A stretch of DNA of 64,000 nucleotides, taken from Ruminococcus sp. GTDB lineage: Bacteria; Bacillota; Clostridia; Oscillospirales; Ruminococcaceae. Below, piece by piece: positions 16,438 through 25,787 of the stretch; positions within the stretch are counted from its first letter, which is position 1; the number at the start of each line of letters is the position of its first letter. The notes beneath the pieces were generated by a model. It was not told the origin of the DNA. It did no database searches and was given only the letters and a program-made list of their open reading frames with translations. A program made the position numbers and the translations under genes. Location: assembly GCA_029060305.1 (NCBI GenBank), contig JAIDUG010000056.1, positions 62,001-126,000 on the forward strand, written 5' to 3'.

Positions 16438-16450
16438 AGGAAAGATTTGA

Positions 16451-17242
16451 ATGATGAGGAACATTTCTGAAAAAAAGAGAATAGTTATTAAACTTGGGAC
16501 GTCTACTCTTGCACACAAAACCGGTAAACTCAATATACGCCGTATGACAAATCTTGTGCGTGTAATATCGGATTTGCATAATTCCGGACGTGAAATTATA
16601 ATAGTATCTTCAGGAGCAATGGGACTTGGTTCGGGTAAACTCGGACTTGCAAGCAAACCGAAAGATACTCGTATGAAACAGGCTGTCGCTGCTGTCGGAC
16701 AGTGCGAACTTATGCATATATATGATGATATGTTTGAGAAGTACAGCGTAACAGTTGCACAGATTCTGTTGACGAAGACTATTATAAATAATCCGAATCA
16801 TTGTAATAACTTCAGGAATACGGTTGAAAGTCTCATAAGTATGGGAGTTATCCCGATAATCAACGAAAACGACACTATCGCTATTGACGAACTTGAACTT
16901 GAAATAGGTGAAAATGATTCGTTGTCCGCACTTGTCGCTGAACTTTCGGAAGCCGACCTGTTACTGATACTGTCGGATATTGATGCACTTTACGACGACG
17001 ACCCACGCACCAATCCAAATGCAAAACCGATAGATTTCGTGGAAAAAATCACTCCCGAAATCGAAAAGGTAGCAGGCGGAGCAGGTACAAGTCTCGGTAC
17101 TGGCGGAATGTCTACTAAAATCAATGCGGCGAAAATTGCAGGAAATGCAGGTATTGACATGGTTATAATGAACGGCAAAAATCCCGATTTGCTGTATGAC
17201 CTTTTTGAAGATAAGGAACTGGGAACATTTTTCAAAGCGTAA
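16451..17242 (+). CDS. proB: Glutamate 5-kinase
   Basis: First enzyme of proline synthesis, making gamma-glutamyl phosphate. 263 residues, so it has the amino-acid kinase domain only and lacks the C-terminal PUA domain found in E. coli ProB; short forms are common in Firmicutes. Motifs: VIKLGTSTL at 12-20, VSSGAMGLGSGKLG, INENDTIA and the GGMSTKINAAKIA segment. Start at 16451 with AAAGGAAAG upstream; ATG 16454 is equally possible. proA follows after 24 bases. Feedback by proline is expected but cannot be judged here. Confidence 0.95.
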   Translation: MMRNISEKKRIVIKLGTSTLAHKTGKLNIRRMTNLVRVISDLHNSGREIIIVSSGAMGLGSGKLGLASKPKDTRMKQAVAAVGQCELMHIYDDMFEKYSVTVAQILLTKTIINNPNHCNNFRNTVESLISMGVIPIINENDTIAIDELELEIGENDSLSALVAELSEADLLLILSDIDALYDDDPRTNPNAKPIDFVEKITPEIEKVAGGAGTSLGTGGMSTKINAAKIAGNAGIDMVIMNGKNPDLLYDLFEDKELGTFFKA

Positions 17243-17266
17243 AATTTTATAATGAGGTGAAATATT

Positions 17267-18514
17267 ATGAATTACACAGAAGAACTCGGATTCAGGGCAA
17301 AGAACGCAGAACCGACTATTTCCTCGGCATCTACTTTGCAGAAAAACAACGCTCTTTCAGCTATTTCAAAGGCACTTGCTGAAAACGTTGACTTGATTAT
17401 GTCGGAGAACGCAAAGGACTTGGAAAAAGCAAAGGAAAACGGTATGTCTGAATCCATGCAGGACAGATTGAAACTTGACGAAAAACGTATTGCAGGTATG
17501 GCAAAAGGCGTTGACGAAATTATCGCACTTAACGACCCTGTAGGACAGATTATTGAAGGTTTCACACGTCCTAACGGTCTCAGGATTTCAAAGACACGTA
17601 CTCCGCTTGGCGTAATCGGAATCATTTTTGAATCACGCCCGAATGTTACAGTAGATGCTGCTGCACTCTGTCTGAAAGCAGGAAACGCTGTTATTCTGAA
17701 AGGCGGTAAAGAGGCTATAAACTCAAATAAATGTCTCGGAAACATAATGCGTAAAGCTGTTGAGGAAGCAGGATTTCCGGCAGATATTATTCAGGTGGTT
17801 GAAAATACTTCACGTGAGACTACTAACGAACTTATGAAACTCAACAAATACCTTGACGTGCTTATTCCGAGAGGAAGTGCGGGACTTATTCAGGCGGTTG
17901 TGAATACTGCAACAGTGCCTGTTATTGAAACAGGTACAGGAAACTGTCACGTATATGTTGACGATTCCGCAGATTTGGAAATGGCGGTTGACATTGCTGA
18001 TAACGGTAAAACACAACGTCCGTCAGTCTGCAACGCTATTGAGAGCCTTTTGGTACACAATGACTGTGCGGAAAAATTCCTGCCTATGATTGCGGAAAGA
18101 TTCAAGGAACACAACGTTAAGATTTACGGTTGCGACAGAACTATTGCAATTCTCGGAGACAGCGTTGAAAAGGCTACAGACGAGGAATATGCTACAGAGT
18201 TTCTTGACTATGTTATTTCCGTAAAGGTTGTTGACGATGTTGACGAGGCTATTGCACATATAAGAAAATTCGGCACAAAACATTCCGAATGTATCGTTAC
18301 AAAGTCGCTTGAAAATGCTGAGAAGTTTCAGAAACAGGTTGACGCTGCTGCTGTTTACGTGAACGCCTCAACGAGATTCACGGACGGCGGAGAATTTGGT
18401 TTCGGGGCAGAAATAGGAATTTCCACTCAGAAACTTCACGCACGTGGACCAATGGGACTTACTGAGCTTACAACTGTAAAGTACCTTATAAACGGCAACG
18501 GTCAGATAAGATGA
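17267..18514 (+). CDS. proA: Gamma-glutamyl phosphate reductase
   Basis: Second enzyme of proline synthesis, NADPH-dependent reduction of gamma-glutamyl phosphate to glutamate semialdehyde. 415 residues, normal length, aldehyde-dehydrogenase fold. Motifs: PLGVIGIIFESRPNVTVDAAALCLKAGNAVILKGGKEA, then the catalytic Cys in RPSVCNAIESLLV, and VNASTRFTDGGEFGFGAEIGISTQKLHARGPMGL at the C-terminus. Forms a pathway pair with proB upstream; proC is not in the window. Confidence 0.97.
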   Translation: MNYTEELGFRAKNAEPTISSASTLQKNNALSAISKALAENVDLIMSENAKDLEKAKENGMSESMQDRLKLDEKRIAGMAKGVDEIIALNDPVGQIIEGFTRPNGLRISKTRTPLGVIGIIFESRPNVTVDAAALCLKAGNAVILKGGKEAINSNKCLGNIMRKAVEEAGFPADIIQVVENTSRETTNELMKLNKYLDVLIPRGSAGLIQAVVNTATVPVIETGTGNCHVYVDDSADLEMAVDIADNGKTQRPSVCNAIESLLVHNDCAEKFLPMIAERFKEHNVKIYGCDRTIAILGDSVEKATDEEYATEFLDYVISVKVVDDVDEAIAHIRKFGTKHSECIVTKSLENAEKFQKQVDAAAVYVNASTRFTDGGEFGFGAEIGISTQKLHARGPMGLTELTTVKYLINGNGQIR

Positions 18515-18525
18515 GGGAAGTATAA

Positions 18526-20112
18526 ATGATAAGAAAAGACGTTAATGATGCATTGAATAATCTTAAGAAAGATTCTCCGAAACCGCCGGAAGAAAAACAT
18601 ATTAAAAGCAAATATGATGATATGTCGCCGGACGAACTTCTTAACGTTATCAAAAGCGAAAAAGATTCTCGTCCTGCACCTGCTGTTAAAAAACTTAAAC
18701 GTTTACAGCCTGCTGTCCCGAAAACATCTCCCGAACCGGAAAAAACTGCTCCTAAAAAGAAACGTATAATAATCGGAGAACTTCCGGATTATGACAATCT
18801 GGAAAAACAGGAAAAAGTGATTCCGGAAAAGAAACCTGTAAAAGTTTCCGGAGAAAAAGAAGTTTCAGAATATGACGGTTTATTTACTGTTGAGGAGATA
18901 AAAGAAAGTACGGAAAGTACACTGAAAAGCATAAGCGAAGCAATGGCAATAATCAATGATGAAGTTCCGAAAAAAGAGCCTGAAAAGATTGTTGCACCGA
19001 AAGCTGAAAAGGTTGCTGATCAGGCAAAAGCTCCCGAAAAGAAACAGGAGAATACTTCCCAAAACAAGAAAAAGAAGAAGAAAAATTCGACAAATAAACC
19101 AGTAGAAAAGAAGTCCGAGACCAAGCAGGAATCAAAACCTGTAGAAAAGAAGTCCGAGACCAAGCAGGAATCGAAACCAGTGGAAAAGAAGTCTGAAACC
19201 CAGCAGGAATCGAAACCGTTGGAAAAGAAGCCTGAAACCAAACCGGAAGTAAAATCTGAAGAAAAGAAGTCGGATAAATCCGGACAGAATAAAAATAAAA
19301 AGACAAATTCCGGTACAGAAAAGAAAACGGAAAATAAGGAAGTAAAAAAGGCAACGGAAAAGAAAACAGAAACTTCTGGAAAATCCGAAAAGAAAGCCCC
19401 TGAAAACAAGAAGAAATCCGAATCTGTACCCGACAAAAAAACAAAAAACAATCTTACGGAGCAAACTGAAAAAGTTTCTACTGGTGTTAGTGAGAATAAA
19501 GGTAAATACAATCTTTTGGGACTTGTTTGTATAATACTTGCTATAGTCGGAGTAATCGCTATCATAAACACCTGTATTTCAAATATGGGTGGCGGAAAGT
19601 CTTCTAAGGACAAGTTTGCACAAGCTGTATATCCTGCTGTAATTATGGATATAAATGAATTTGACAATCCTTTGGAACTTCCTAACGACCAGATTATAAG
19701 TGCTTCAATATGGTCTGCTATTATAGACGAGGAAAAAATTTCGCAGTACAAAGAGAGAATGGGAGTAGTTATTATTCCTGCTGTTGACGTTGAAAATTTT
19801 GCCGTTGAGCTTTTCGGTGAAGATATTCCCACAATTACTCATTCTACTGTAAGTACTGTTGAATCAAAATTCTATTACAATGAAGAAGCTCAGTCATATA
19901 GCGTACAGGTGAAACCCGATACTTTTACATATTCTCCTGAAGTCGTTTCCGTATTAAAGGAAAACGGTAATTATATAGTTAACGTTGAATATGTTGACGA
20001 ACACCCCGAATGGATGGAAAAGTCTGTTTCAAAGACTGCTGAATACAGTCTCTCAAAGAATGATAACGGCGGTTACAGAATCAACTCAATGAGAATACTG
20101 AATGATGCATAA
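18526..20112 (+). CDS. Lys/Glu-rich repeat protein with one membrane segment
   Basis: Protein of 528 residues. Residues 1-320 are extremely rich in Lys, Glu, Pro and Ser and should be disordered. They include tandem 13-residue repeats (KPVEKKSETKQES and variants, about 191-245). One membrane segment follows at about 328-350 (YNLLGLVCIILAIVGVIAIINTCI), then a folded domain of ~170 residues (FAQAVYPAVIMDINEFDNPL...) probably outside. It lies 11 bases after proA and ends the operon. The cytoplasmic repeat tail may bind nucleic acid or acidic surfaces; function unknown. Repeat number could vary among strains. Confidence 0.8.
   Translation: MIRKDVNDALNNLKKDSPKPPEEKHIKSKYDDMSPDELLNVIKSEKDSRPAPAVKKLKRLQPAVPKTSPEPEKTAPKKKRIIIGELPDYDNLEKQEKVIPEKKPVKVSGEKEVSEYDGLFTVEEIKESTESTLKSISEAMAIINDEVPKKEPEKIVAPKAEKVADQAKAPEKKQENTSQNKKKKKKNSTNKPVEKKSETKQESKPVEKKSETKQESKPVEKKSETQQESKPLEKKPETKPEVKSEEKKSDKSGQNKNKKTNSGTEKKTENKEVKKATEKKTETSGKSEKKAPENKKKSESVPDKKTKNNLTEQTEKVSTGVSENKGKYNLLGLVCIILAIVGVIAIINTCISNMGGGKSSKDKFAQAVYPAVIMDINEFDNPLELPNDQIISASIWSAIIDEEKISQYKERMGVVIIPAVDVENFAVELFGEDIPTITHSTVSTVESKFYYNEEAQSYSVQVKPDTFTYSPEVVSVLKENGNYIVNVEYVDEHPEWMEKSVSKTAEYSLSKNDNGGYRINSMRILNDA
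19098..19260 (+). repeat. In-frame 39-base tandem repeats
   Basis: Four imperfect copies of a 39-base unit encoding KPVEKKSETKQES-like 13-mers, inside the gene at 18526; the first two copies are almost identical. Confidence 0.85.
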
Positions 20113-20126
20113 TTCAACATAAAAAT

Positions 20127-20175
20127 AAAACTGCTTTTTTATTCTGCATAAAACAGATAATAAAGCAGTTTTTTA
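20127..20175. terminator. Bidirectional terminator
   Basis: AAAACTGCTTTTTTA pairs with TAATAAAGCAGTTTT around an AT-rich loop that itself contains TTCTG/CAGA; T runs on both strands. Ends the proBA operon and the GH25 gene. Confidence 0.8.
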
Positions 20176-20183
20176 ATTGTAGA

Positions 20184-21131
20184 TTATTTGCTGTAGTCCT
20201 TGAAACTTACATTCAGGTCAACGTCTGTTGAAATACCGTCAACGTGACCCTCGCTTGTGTACTGCCATATTTTGTAGTCATAGTAATATGTAGGCTGGTC
20301 GCTGTATTCAGCAAGCCATATATCATATTCTTTTATTCGTGGCAGGTCTATGTTGTAAATCAGTGTACTTGTATTCTGATAAATCATAGGAGTATAACCG
20401 GCTTCCTTGATACGTTCACAGAAAGCAACACAGCAGTCGGAAAGAGAGTCTATTGAAATTTCATCTGTACGTGCATAATCTTCTGCAATGATTTCCCAGT
20501 CAAATACAACAGGATAAGTAATATTGAAAGGTCTGATAGCTTCAATAACTTCATCTGCTTCCTCAATTGCTTCCTCAACAGTAAGTGCCTGTGAGAAGAA
20601 ATAAACGCCTGTTTTAATGCCTGCACGGTCAGCGGAATAGAGATTTTCCTTGAATCTGTTATCGAAAATAATTCCTCCGTCTGCATAAGTACGGCAACCT
20701 ATTCTGATAAAAGCAAATTCTATTCCTGATTCTTTTACCTTTTGCCAGTCTATATAGCCCTGAAATTCCGAAACGTCTATACCTTTTATTGAAGTAGTCA
20801 GATTTTTGTCCTTATAGAAAGAATAGCTGTTTCTGTTGGTTTTAGGAATGGTTACATTCTGAGTAGTTTCTGTAAAAGTTGTTGATAATGTTGTTTCAGT
20901 AAAAGGTATGGTTGATATGCTTGTCTCTGTAGTAACAATTTCATTAAGATAAACTATTCCCTCTGTTTCAGGATTTGCACTTGTCTTTACGTCGGTTTCA
21001 TTGTTTATTGTGGGAACAGTATTCTTCGGCTTAAGAGTAAAGATTATCAGCGGAATAGCAAGCACAAGAATTACAATCGCCTCAATAAATGCAATGGTTC
21101 TGATTTTTTGATTTTGATTTTTTTCCGGCAT
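20184..21131 (-). CDS. GH25 lysozyme, membrane-anchored
   Basis: Protein of 315 residues from ATG 21131; GTG 21155 is also possible. A cytoplasmic basic start and one membrane segment (about 17-37, IAFIEAIVILVLAIPLIIF) place the enzyme outside. A Thr-rich linker (about 60-105) joins it to a GH25 domain (about 115-315). GH25 signatures are present: GIDVSEFQGYIDW at its start, FIRIGCRTYADGG, and the catalytic pair in PVVFDWEI. It should cut muramic acid-GlcNAc bonds in peptidoglycan. No ribosome site aligns with either start; a strong AAGGAGGTG lies about 70 bases upstream (see findings). Confidence 0.9.
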   Translation of the reverse strand: MPEKNQNQKIRTIAFIEAIVILVLAIPLIIFTLKPKNTVPTINNETDVKTSANPETEGIVYLNEIVTTETSISTIPFTETTLSTTFTETTQNVTIPKTNRNSYSFYKDKNLTTSIKGIDVSEFQGYIDWQKVKESGIEFAFIRIGCRTYADGGIIFDNRFKENLYSADRAGIKTGVYFFSQALTVEEAIEEADEVIEAIRPFNITYPVVFDWEIIAEDYARTDEISIDSLSDCCVAFCERIKEAGYTPMIYQNTSTLIYNIDLPRIKEYDIWLAEYSDQPTYYYDYKIWQYTSEGHVDGISTDVDLNVSFKDYSK

Positions 21132-21228
21132 TTTACACGTTACTGAAAAAATCACGGGTGTTTTTACTTCGTGATATATTGGACTTCAATAACGGTTTTC
21201 ACCTCCTTATAAAAATTACTGCCTTTAT

Positions 21229-21257
21229 ATAATATCATATCCGGAGCTTTTTGTAAA
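21229..21257 (-). promoter_or_regulatory. Promoter of the GH25 gene
   Basis: Minus strand TTTACA (21257-21252), 17-base spacer, TATTAT (21234-21229). Confidence 0.65.
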
Positions 21258-21279
21258 CAGTTTTCTGAAAAAAAGCGTG

Positions 21280-21308
21280 TTGACAATGTATATCAATTAT
21301 GATATAAT
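21280..21308 (+). promoter_or_regulatory. Promoter of the DUF2225 gene
   Basis: Full consensus TTGACA (21280-21285), 17-base spacer, TATAAT (21303-21308). Confidence 0.8.
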
Positions 21309-21342
21309 CAGCTTATTATAATGAAGAAAGGGGCAGTTTTTT

Positions 21343-21984
21343 ATGAAAACTGAAGCAATTGAAGTTACGTGCAGTGTATGCGGTAAAAAGTCCGCACATA
21401 CAGTTATAACAGAAGTGGAAGTTTCCGGCGTACCTGATATGGACTTGAGACCGCCTGAACCGCACCGTTTCACTATGGATTACTGGGTAATGGAATGCTC
21501 TGAATGTGGATACTGTAACGGAAGTCTTGAAACACCTCTTGAAACAGATAGCAGTTACCTTGAAAGCACGGAGTATAAAACACTTGGCGGTATTGAAACT
21601 GATAATACACTTGTTTCAAGATTTATCCGCAAAGCCCTTGTAAGCCTGAAAAACCGTGATTACGCCGAAGCAGTGCAGTCGTATCTGTATGCTTCATGGA
21701 TATCTGACGACGAAAAAAACTCAGAAAAAGCAAGAGAATGTCGTACGGAAGCTATAAGCATTATTGAAAACAGTCCTCTGAAAGATGACGATAATTTTGT
21801 GCTGTTAAAAGCCGACCTCCTCAGACGTAACGGAGAGTTTGAAAAGGTTATCGAAGAATACGGAGAGAAGTTTTTTCCTAACTCTGTTATGTTGCTTACA
21901 TCACAGTATCAGGTGAGATTTGCGAGGGAAAAAGACGATTCAGTGCATAAGATGTCGGATATTAAGGGCAGGGCAGACAAGTGA
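21343..21984 (+). CDS. DUF2225-like zinc-ribbon/TPR protein
   Basis: Protein of 213 residues with GAAAGGGG upstream. N-terminal zinc ribbon: CSVCGKKSAH (about 10-19) and MECSECGYCN (about 50-59), typical of DUF2225. The rest is helical with repeats like tetratricopeptide motifs (VSRFIRKALVSLKNRDYAEAVQSYLYASWI). A possible nucleic-acid or protein scaffold; the family has no proven function. Own promoter and terminator, so a single-gene unit. Confidence 0.8.
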   Translation: MKTEAIEVTCSVCGKKSAHTVITEVEVSGVPDMDLRPPEPHRFTMDYWVMECSECGYCNGSLETPLETDSSYLESTEYKTLGGIETDNTLVSRFIRKALVSLKNRDYAEAVQSYLYASWISDDEKNSEKARECRTEAISIIENSPLKDDDNFVLLKADLLRRNGEFEKVIEEYGEKFFPNSVMLLTSQYQVRFAREKDDSVHKMSDIKGRADK

Positions 21985-21995
21985 TATTTACCGAA

Positions 21996-22023
21996 AACGG
22001 ACGGCTTACCGTCCGTTTTTTAT
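21996..22023 (+). terminator. Rho-independent terminator
   Basis: AACGGACGG (21996-22004) pairs with CCGTCCGTT (22009-22017), loop CTTA, then TTTTT. Confidence 0.9.
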
Positions 22024-22103
22024 TTTGCCGTCGATAAGCGGAACAGTAATATTTATGTTTACTTAAGTATTATAACATATTTTTACGTATAAATCAAGCA
22101 TAC

Positions 22104-22141
22104 AGTGTATTCCCCCGTCGGAAGACAGGGGAAAATACATT
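22104..22141 (-). terminator. Hairpin after the DUF4340 gene, possible terminator
   Basis: On the minus strand TGTATTTTCCCC pairs with GGGGGAATACA; strong stem but a poor T run. Confidence 0.45.
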
Positions 22142-22147
22142 TATTCA

Positions 22148-23557
22148 TTATGTGGGCATATTACGGACTGTTTTGATAATTCCGGCGTATTCGCAGAAAG
22201 CATCATAGAATGAACGCACTGAATTTTTTCCGTTGATTTTTGCAATGTCAATAAGACCGCCTGTGTAAACGTCATCTCTGAAAATATAGCACTTGTCGTT
22301 GCCGTTGTCAACAAAATCCACTTTAACATCTGTACCGTCTTTGGTATGGTATATAACAGTAACAAGAGGGTCTGAGTTGTCGGGAGTAGCTTTAACGTCA
22401 GTATCAGTGAATATAAGTACTGAAAACGAGTTATAGAAATTCTGGAAAGTAGTTGAGGTTTCTGATTTCTGAATATCTATATCTTCACCGTTTACTGAAA
22501 GTGTTCTTTCGTTCATATCCATTGTGAAAGAATCGTGATTATCTCCGAATGTAAACTCAAAACCGGTAACGTCATACATTCCGGCAGATGTGAAAGAATC
22601 CGGCAGGAAATTGACAGGAGTATTGTTTATAAAATTTAATTCTGAAATATTGTATATCTGTACCTGATTTGAGTCTTTCTGCAAAACATATGTATAAGTT
22701 CTGTTTTCGTCATTTTTTCCGCCTACAACGAAACTCTTTTCAGTACCGTCAAGACCTTTTACAGTAACTTCTGCCGTCGGCTTATCAAAACCATACTTAC
22801 TTAAATCTTCAAGATGTTCTTCAAGCAGTTGCTGAGCCTCAAGACGTGTGAAAGTTGTAAGCATTGAAGAAACAGCAGTCTGGTCAAAAGGCAGATTTGA
22901 ATATTCTTCAGGCATTGACCACGTTAAAGTTTCCTCGTCAAATATAAGGTCATAAGCGATTTCCCCGTCTTTTTTGACAGTAATCTGTTTTATTTCACCT
23001 GTTGAGTAAGGAATCAAATCTTTTGATTTAATCATCAGACGGCTTGGCTTTAAAACACTTCCGTGAATGGAATCAACCGTATAAATCTTGTTTTTGCCCT
23101 CAACCATTATATAATAATAGTCATTTGTAGGGGTGATGTTTCCGGAATAAATTGTATAACTGTTTGTTCCGTCAGAGAGAGTTATGGTTTCGGCAGGATT
23201 TTCAAGACCATACATTGCTTTTTTTGCACTGTCAGCTTCACCGAAATTTGTTTCTGCTGTAAAATCTGAAACCAATGACAGTAAAGTATCAATATAAGTC
23301 TGGTCGATAGTAAATTCACCGCTGTCGAGTTTCCATTTGTCTTCTTCATTGCGGACGGCTTTATACTGACCGTCAGGACAGTCGAAATTGATTTCCGTTA
23401 TACTTTCACTGTCGAAACTGAAAAGTACATTGTCGGCAAGTTCTGAAACCTGCTTTTCTGTTTCCTTGTCGCTTTTGTTCTTGACGGCGAGGAAAGCTCC
23501 GAAAGAACCTCCAGCCACCACGAGCAGAGCAATCATTGCTATAATAACTTTTTTCAT
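22148..23557 (-). CDS. DUF4340 domain protein of a Gld-type ABC system
   Basis: Protein of 469 residues from the ATG at 23557, which is one base after the stop of the gldG-like gene (TAATATG), so the two are translationally coupled; AGAGGAG lies upstream. One N-terminal membrane segment (about 2-22, KVIIAMIALLVVAGGSFGAFLA), then DUF4340 repeats outside: FDSESITEINFDC, KWKLDSGEFTIDQTYIDTLLSLVSDFTAE, and YGLENPAETITLSDG. DUF4340 proteins almost always sit at the end of GldA/F/G-type ABC operons. Role probably structural in the exporter complex; substrate unknown. Confidence 0.88.
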   Translation of the reverse strand: MKKVIIAMIALLVVAGGSFGAFLAVKNKSDKETEKQVSELADNVLFSFDSESITEINFDCPDGQYKAVRNEEDKWKLDSGEFTIDQTYIDTLLSLVSDFTAETNFGEADSAKKAMYGLENPAETITLSDGTNSYTIYSGNITPTNDYYYIMVEGKNKIYTVDSIHGSVLKPSRLMIKSKDLIPYSTGEIKQITVKKDGEIAYDLIFDEETLTWSMPEEYSNLPFDQTAVSSMLTTFTRLEAQQLLEEHLEDLSKYGFDKPTAEVTVKGLDGTEKSFVVGGKNDENRTYTYVLQKDSNQVQIYNISELNFINNTPVNFLPDSFTSAGMYDVTGFEFTFGDNHDSFTMDMNERTLSVNGEDIDIQKSETSTTFQNFYNSFSVLIFTDTDVKATPDNSDPLVTVIYHTKDGTDVKVDFVDNGNDKCYIFRDDVYTGGLIDIAKINGKNSVRSFYDAFCEYAGIIKTVRNMPT

Positions 23558-23558
23558 A

Positions 23559-25049
23559 TTATGCATATCTCCTCTTGAGCCATACTGCAACGCCGATTAT
23601 TGCAACAACTATCGGGATTATTACAAATGTTCTGAGAACTGCCTGAGCCTCATCAGCATCTGCAAAGTGCATTGTATCATAGGAATTTGCCTTGTTACCT
23701 ATGCCCATTTCAATATCTGTATCGTAAAGCCATGTATTTGAGAATATTGCAAGATATTGTGTACCTGAAATTGTAGGATAAACCTTGTCAATATCCATAA
23801 CGTCAGTTGTACCGAAAAGAATAAGTTTTCCGAGTGTCTGCTTGTTGTATGAGTAGTAACCGAAATAGAGTGCTTCACCGGTTAATTCTTCCGCTTCATT
23901 TGATGAAAAAGTGTCGCCACCCATAGGGGTACTTTTTGTTGTGTACTTTGAAGTAGTAGCGTCAAGAATGTTCTGAACTATCGGCGACTTTTCAATGTAA
24001 GCGTTTTCGATTGTGTATTCATAAACACTTCTTGTATTTGAGATACCTGCGATATAGTCGCCCTGACTTATAAGGTAATTAATATCTGTTGTGAGGTCTT
24101 CAGTGAAATCTTCTGTAGCGGGTGTGTACTGTACACGGAAATAATTATCGCTCTGTTTAGCTTCTCTGTCCTGTAACTGATTAACGCTGTTTGTTTCTGT
24201 AACATAGTTATAGTCGATACCGAGCTGGAATTTTTTAAGTAATTCGTCAAGATTATTGAAACGTCCCTTTGTATCGCAAGGAGATGCGAAAACTGCAATA
24301 CTTCCGCCGTGGTCTGCATAATTGCTGAGCAGGTTAAATTCATTATCGGTAATATCTTTTGTAAGTCCGACAATATATACTATAGCTGTATTTGAGGGGA
24401 TTTCCCCTGTTTCGTCGAGGTTGATTTCCTGAACGTCGTAATTGTTTGCTTTAAGTTGTGTGGCGTATGTTTCGTAACTGTCGTTGATAGACTTTTCACC
24501 GTGACCTGTGAGGAAGTAAACGGTCGGAAGTGAACCGCTTGTACATACCTTGATAGCACTTGCAATAAGTTCTTCACCGGCATACTCAAATACTCCGTCT
24601 GCGGTTTTCTGGAAGATTCTTTCAGAACCTACTTTCTTTATAACGTCACCGCACTTTACGAAAATATCACCCTCACTTATTCCGAGAATACCAGAAGGGT
24701 CAAGTGCTGATGCCCTGTCAGGTTCTTGATTAGGATTGAAAGTAGTAAGAGTTATATTGTCTCTTTTGGAAAGTTCGTCAAGCGTGTGGTAAAGCGGAAG
24801 AAATTCCGGCGAGCTTTGGAATATAGCAAGGTTGTATTCATAAAGATAATATATTTCTATCTGTTTGTCGGAAGTTGCGTCAAGCAACTCAACAGTTTTT
24901 TCGTTGAGAGTATATTTTCCGGCAGGGGTCATATCATAAATTTTGTCAGCATATGAGAAGATAAGGTTTATCGGAATCGCTATCAGCAGTATGAGAATTG
25001 AAAGGATAATTGCAAATATTCCCGAAAGATTGAATTTCTTTTTCTGCAT
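23559..25049 (-). CDS. GldG-like ABC transporter auxiliary protein
   Basis: Protein of 496 residues. Membrane segment at about 11-30 (IFAIILSILILLIAIPINLI) and a second at the C-terminus (about 472-490, FVIIPIVVAIIGVAVWL), with a large outside domain of the ABC_transp_aux / IFT52-like type: VYFLTGHGEKSINDSYETYATQL is typical. In Bacteroidetes GldG works with GldA and GldF in gliding; Clostridia have it without gliding, with unknown substrate. 6 bases after the permease gene. Confidence 0.88.
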   Translation of the reverse strand: MQKKKFNLSGIFAIILSILILLIAIPINLIFSYADKIYDMTPAGKYTLNEKTVELLDATSDKQIEIYYLYEYNLAIFQSSPEFLPLYHTLDELSKRDNITLTTFNPNQEPDRASALDPSGILGISEGDIFVKCGDVIKKVGSERIFQKTADGVFEYAGEELIASAIKVCTSGSLPTVYFLTGHGEKSINDSYETYATQLKANNYDVQEINLDETGEIPSNTAIVYIVGLTKDITDNEFNLLSNYADHGGSIAVFASPCDTKGRFNNLDELLKKFQLGIDYNYVTETNSVNQLQDREAKQSDNYFRVQYTPATEDFTEDLTTDINYLISQGDYIAGISNTRSVYEYTIENAYIEKSPIVQNILDATTSKYTTKSTPMGGDTFSSNEAEELTGEALYFGYYSYNKQTLGKLILFGTTDVMDIDKVYPTISGTQYLAIFSNTWLYDTDIEMGIGNKANSYDTMHFADADEAQAVLRTFVIIPIVVAIIGVAVWLKRRYA

Positions 25050-25055
25050 GACTGA

Positions 25056-25787
25056 TTACCCCCTGTTCCAACGTCTTTTTTCGATTGAAATGAAGTTCCA
25101 AGCGATAAGTACGACGATTGCCGAAATAAAGAATACTATATCTGAAAGACGTATGAATCCCTGTGAGAAGTAAGCAAATCTCGGCTGTGCGGCGAATGCA
25201 TATAATACAGACTGGACCTTCGGAAACTGTGAAATAAATGCGGTCTGTGAAAAGTCATCTATGAAAAGGAAGATAAACATTGCTATTTCACCGATTATTC
25301 CGGCGAGTATTGAGCTTTCAGTAAATGACGATACAAGCATACCGAGGGCTATGTACATTGCCCCCCAGCAGAAGAATCCGATATATGCACATATAAGCTG
25401 ACTGATTACTACTTCACCGTTTATTGCAGTAACAATCGGGAAAATTGTCGAGCCGAGTATCATAAATATGAATACAGTGATATTTGCAAAAAACTTTGCG
25501 AGTACCATTTTAAGTACGCTTACGGGAGCGGTCATTAACAGGACTTCCGTTCCGAATTTTCTTTCGTCGGCGTATGTACGCATAGTCATTATTGGTATAA
25601 GGAATATGAAATAGAATATTACATTGTAGAAGATTTCTGTAAATGAAAACTGTAATGTGCTTTGGTCTATATTGCTTATCGGGATATTGAACATATATGT
25701 AAACAGCAACATAAACAACGCTGTCAGTGTATATGCAAACGGTGTATAAAAGAACGATTGCAGTTCTTTCTTGTAAATAGGAAACAT
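25056..25787 (-). CDS. ABC transporter permease, GldF-like
   Basis: Protein of 243 residues of the ABC-2 permease type with six membrane segments; opens with MFPIYKKELQSFFYTPFAYT and MRTYADERKFGTEVLLMTAPVSVLKMVLAKF, the motif of GldF/NatB-like permeases. Its start overlaps the stop of the ATPase gene (25787), so the two are coupled. Together they form the exporter core. Confidence 0.9.
   Translation of the reverse strand: MFPIYKKELQSFFYTPFAYTLTALFMLLFTYMFNIPISNIDQSTLQFSFTEIFYNVIFYFIFLIPIMTMRTYADERKFGTEVLLMTAPVSVLKMVLAKFFANITVFIFMILGSTIFPIVTAINGEVVISQLICAYIGFFCWGAMYIALGMLVSSFTESSILAGIIGEIAMFIFLFIDDFSQTAFISQFPKVQSVLYAFAAQPRFAYFSQGFIRLSDIVFFISAIVVLIAWNFISIEKRRWNRG

Noticed and set aside
19098..19260. 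Regular repeats considered as a CRISPR array
   Set aside because: Repeats are in-frame coding units without unique spacers, and no cas genes are present.
18953..19832. Long antisense frames opposite the Lys/Glu repeat gene, rich in Phe and Ser
   Set aside because: They are shadows produced by the AAG/GAA-rich coding strand; no start with a ribosome site.
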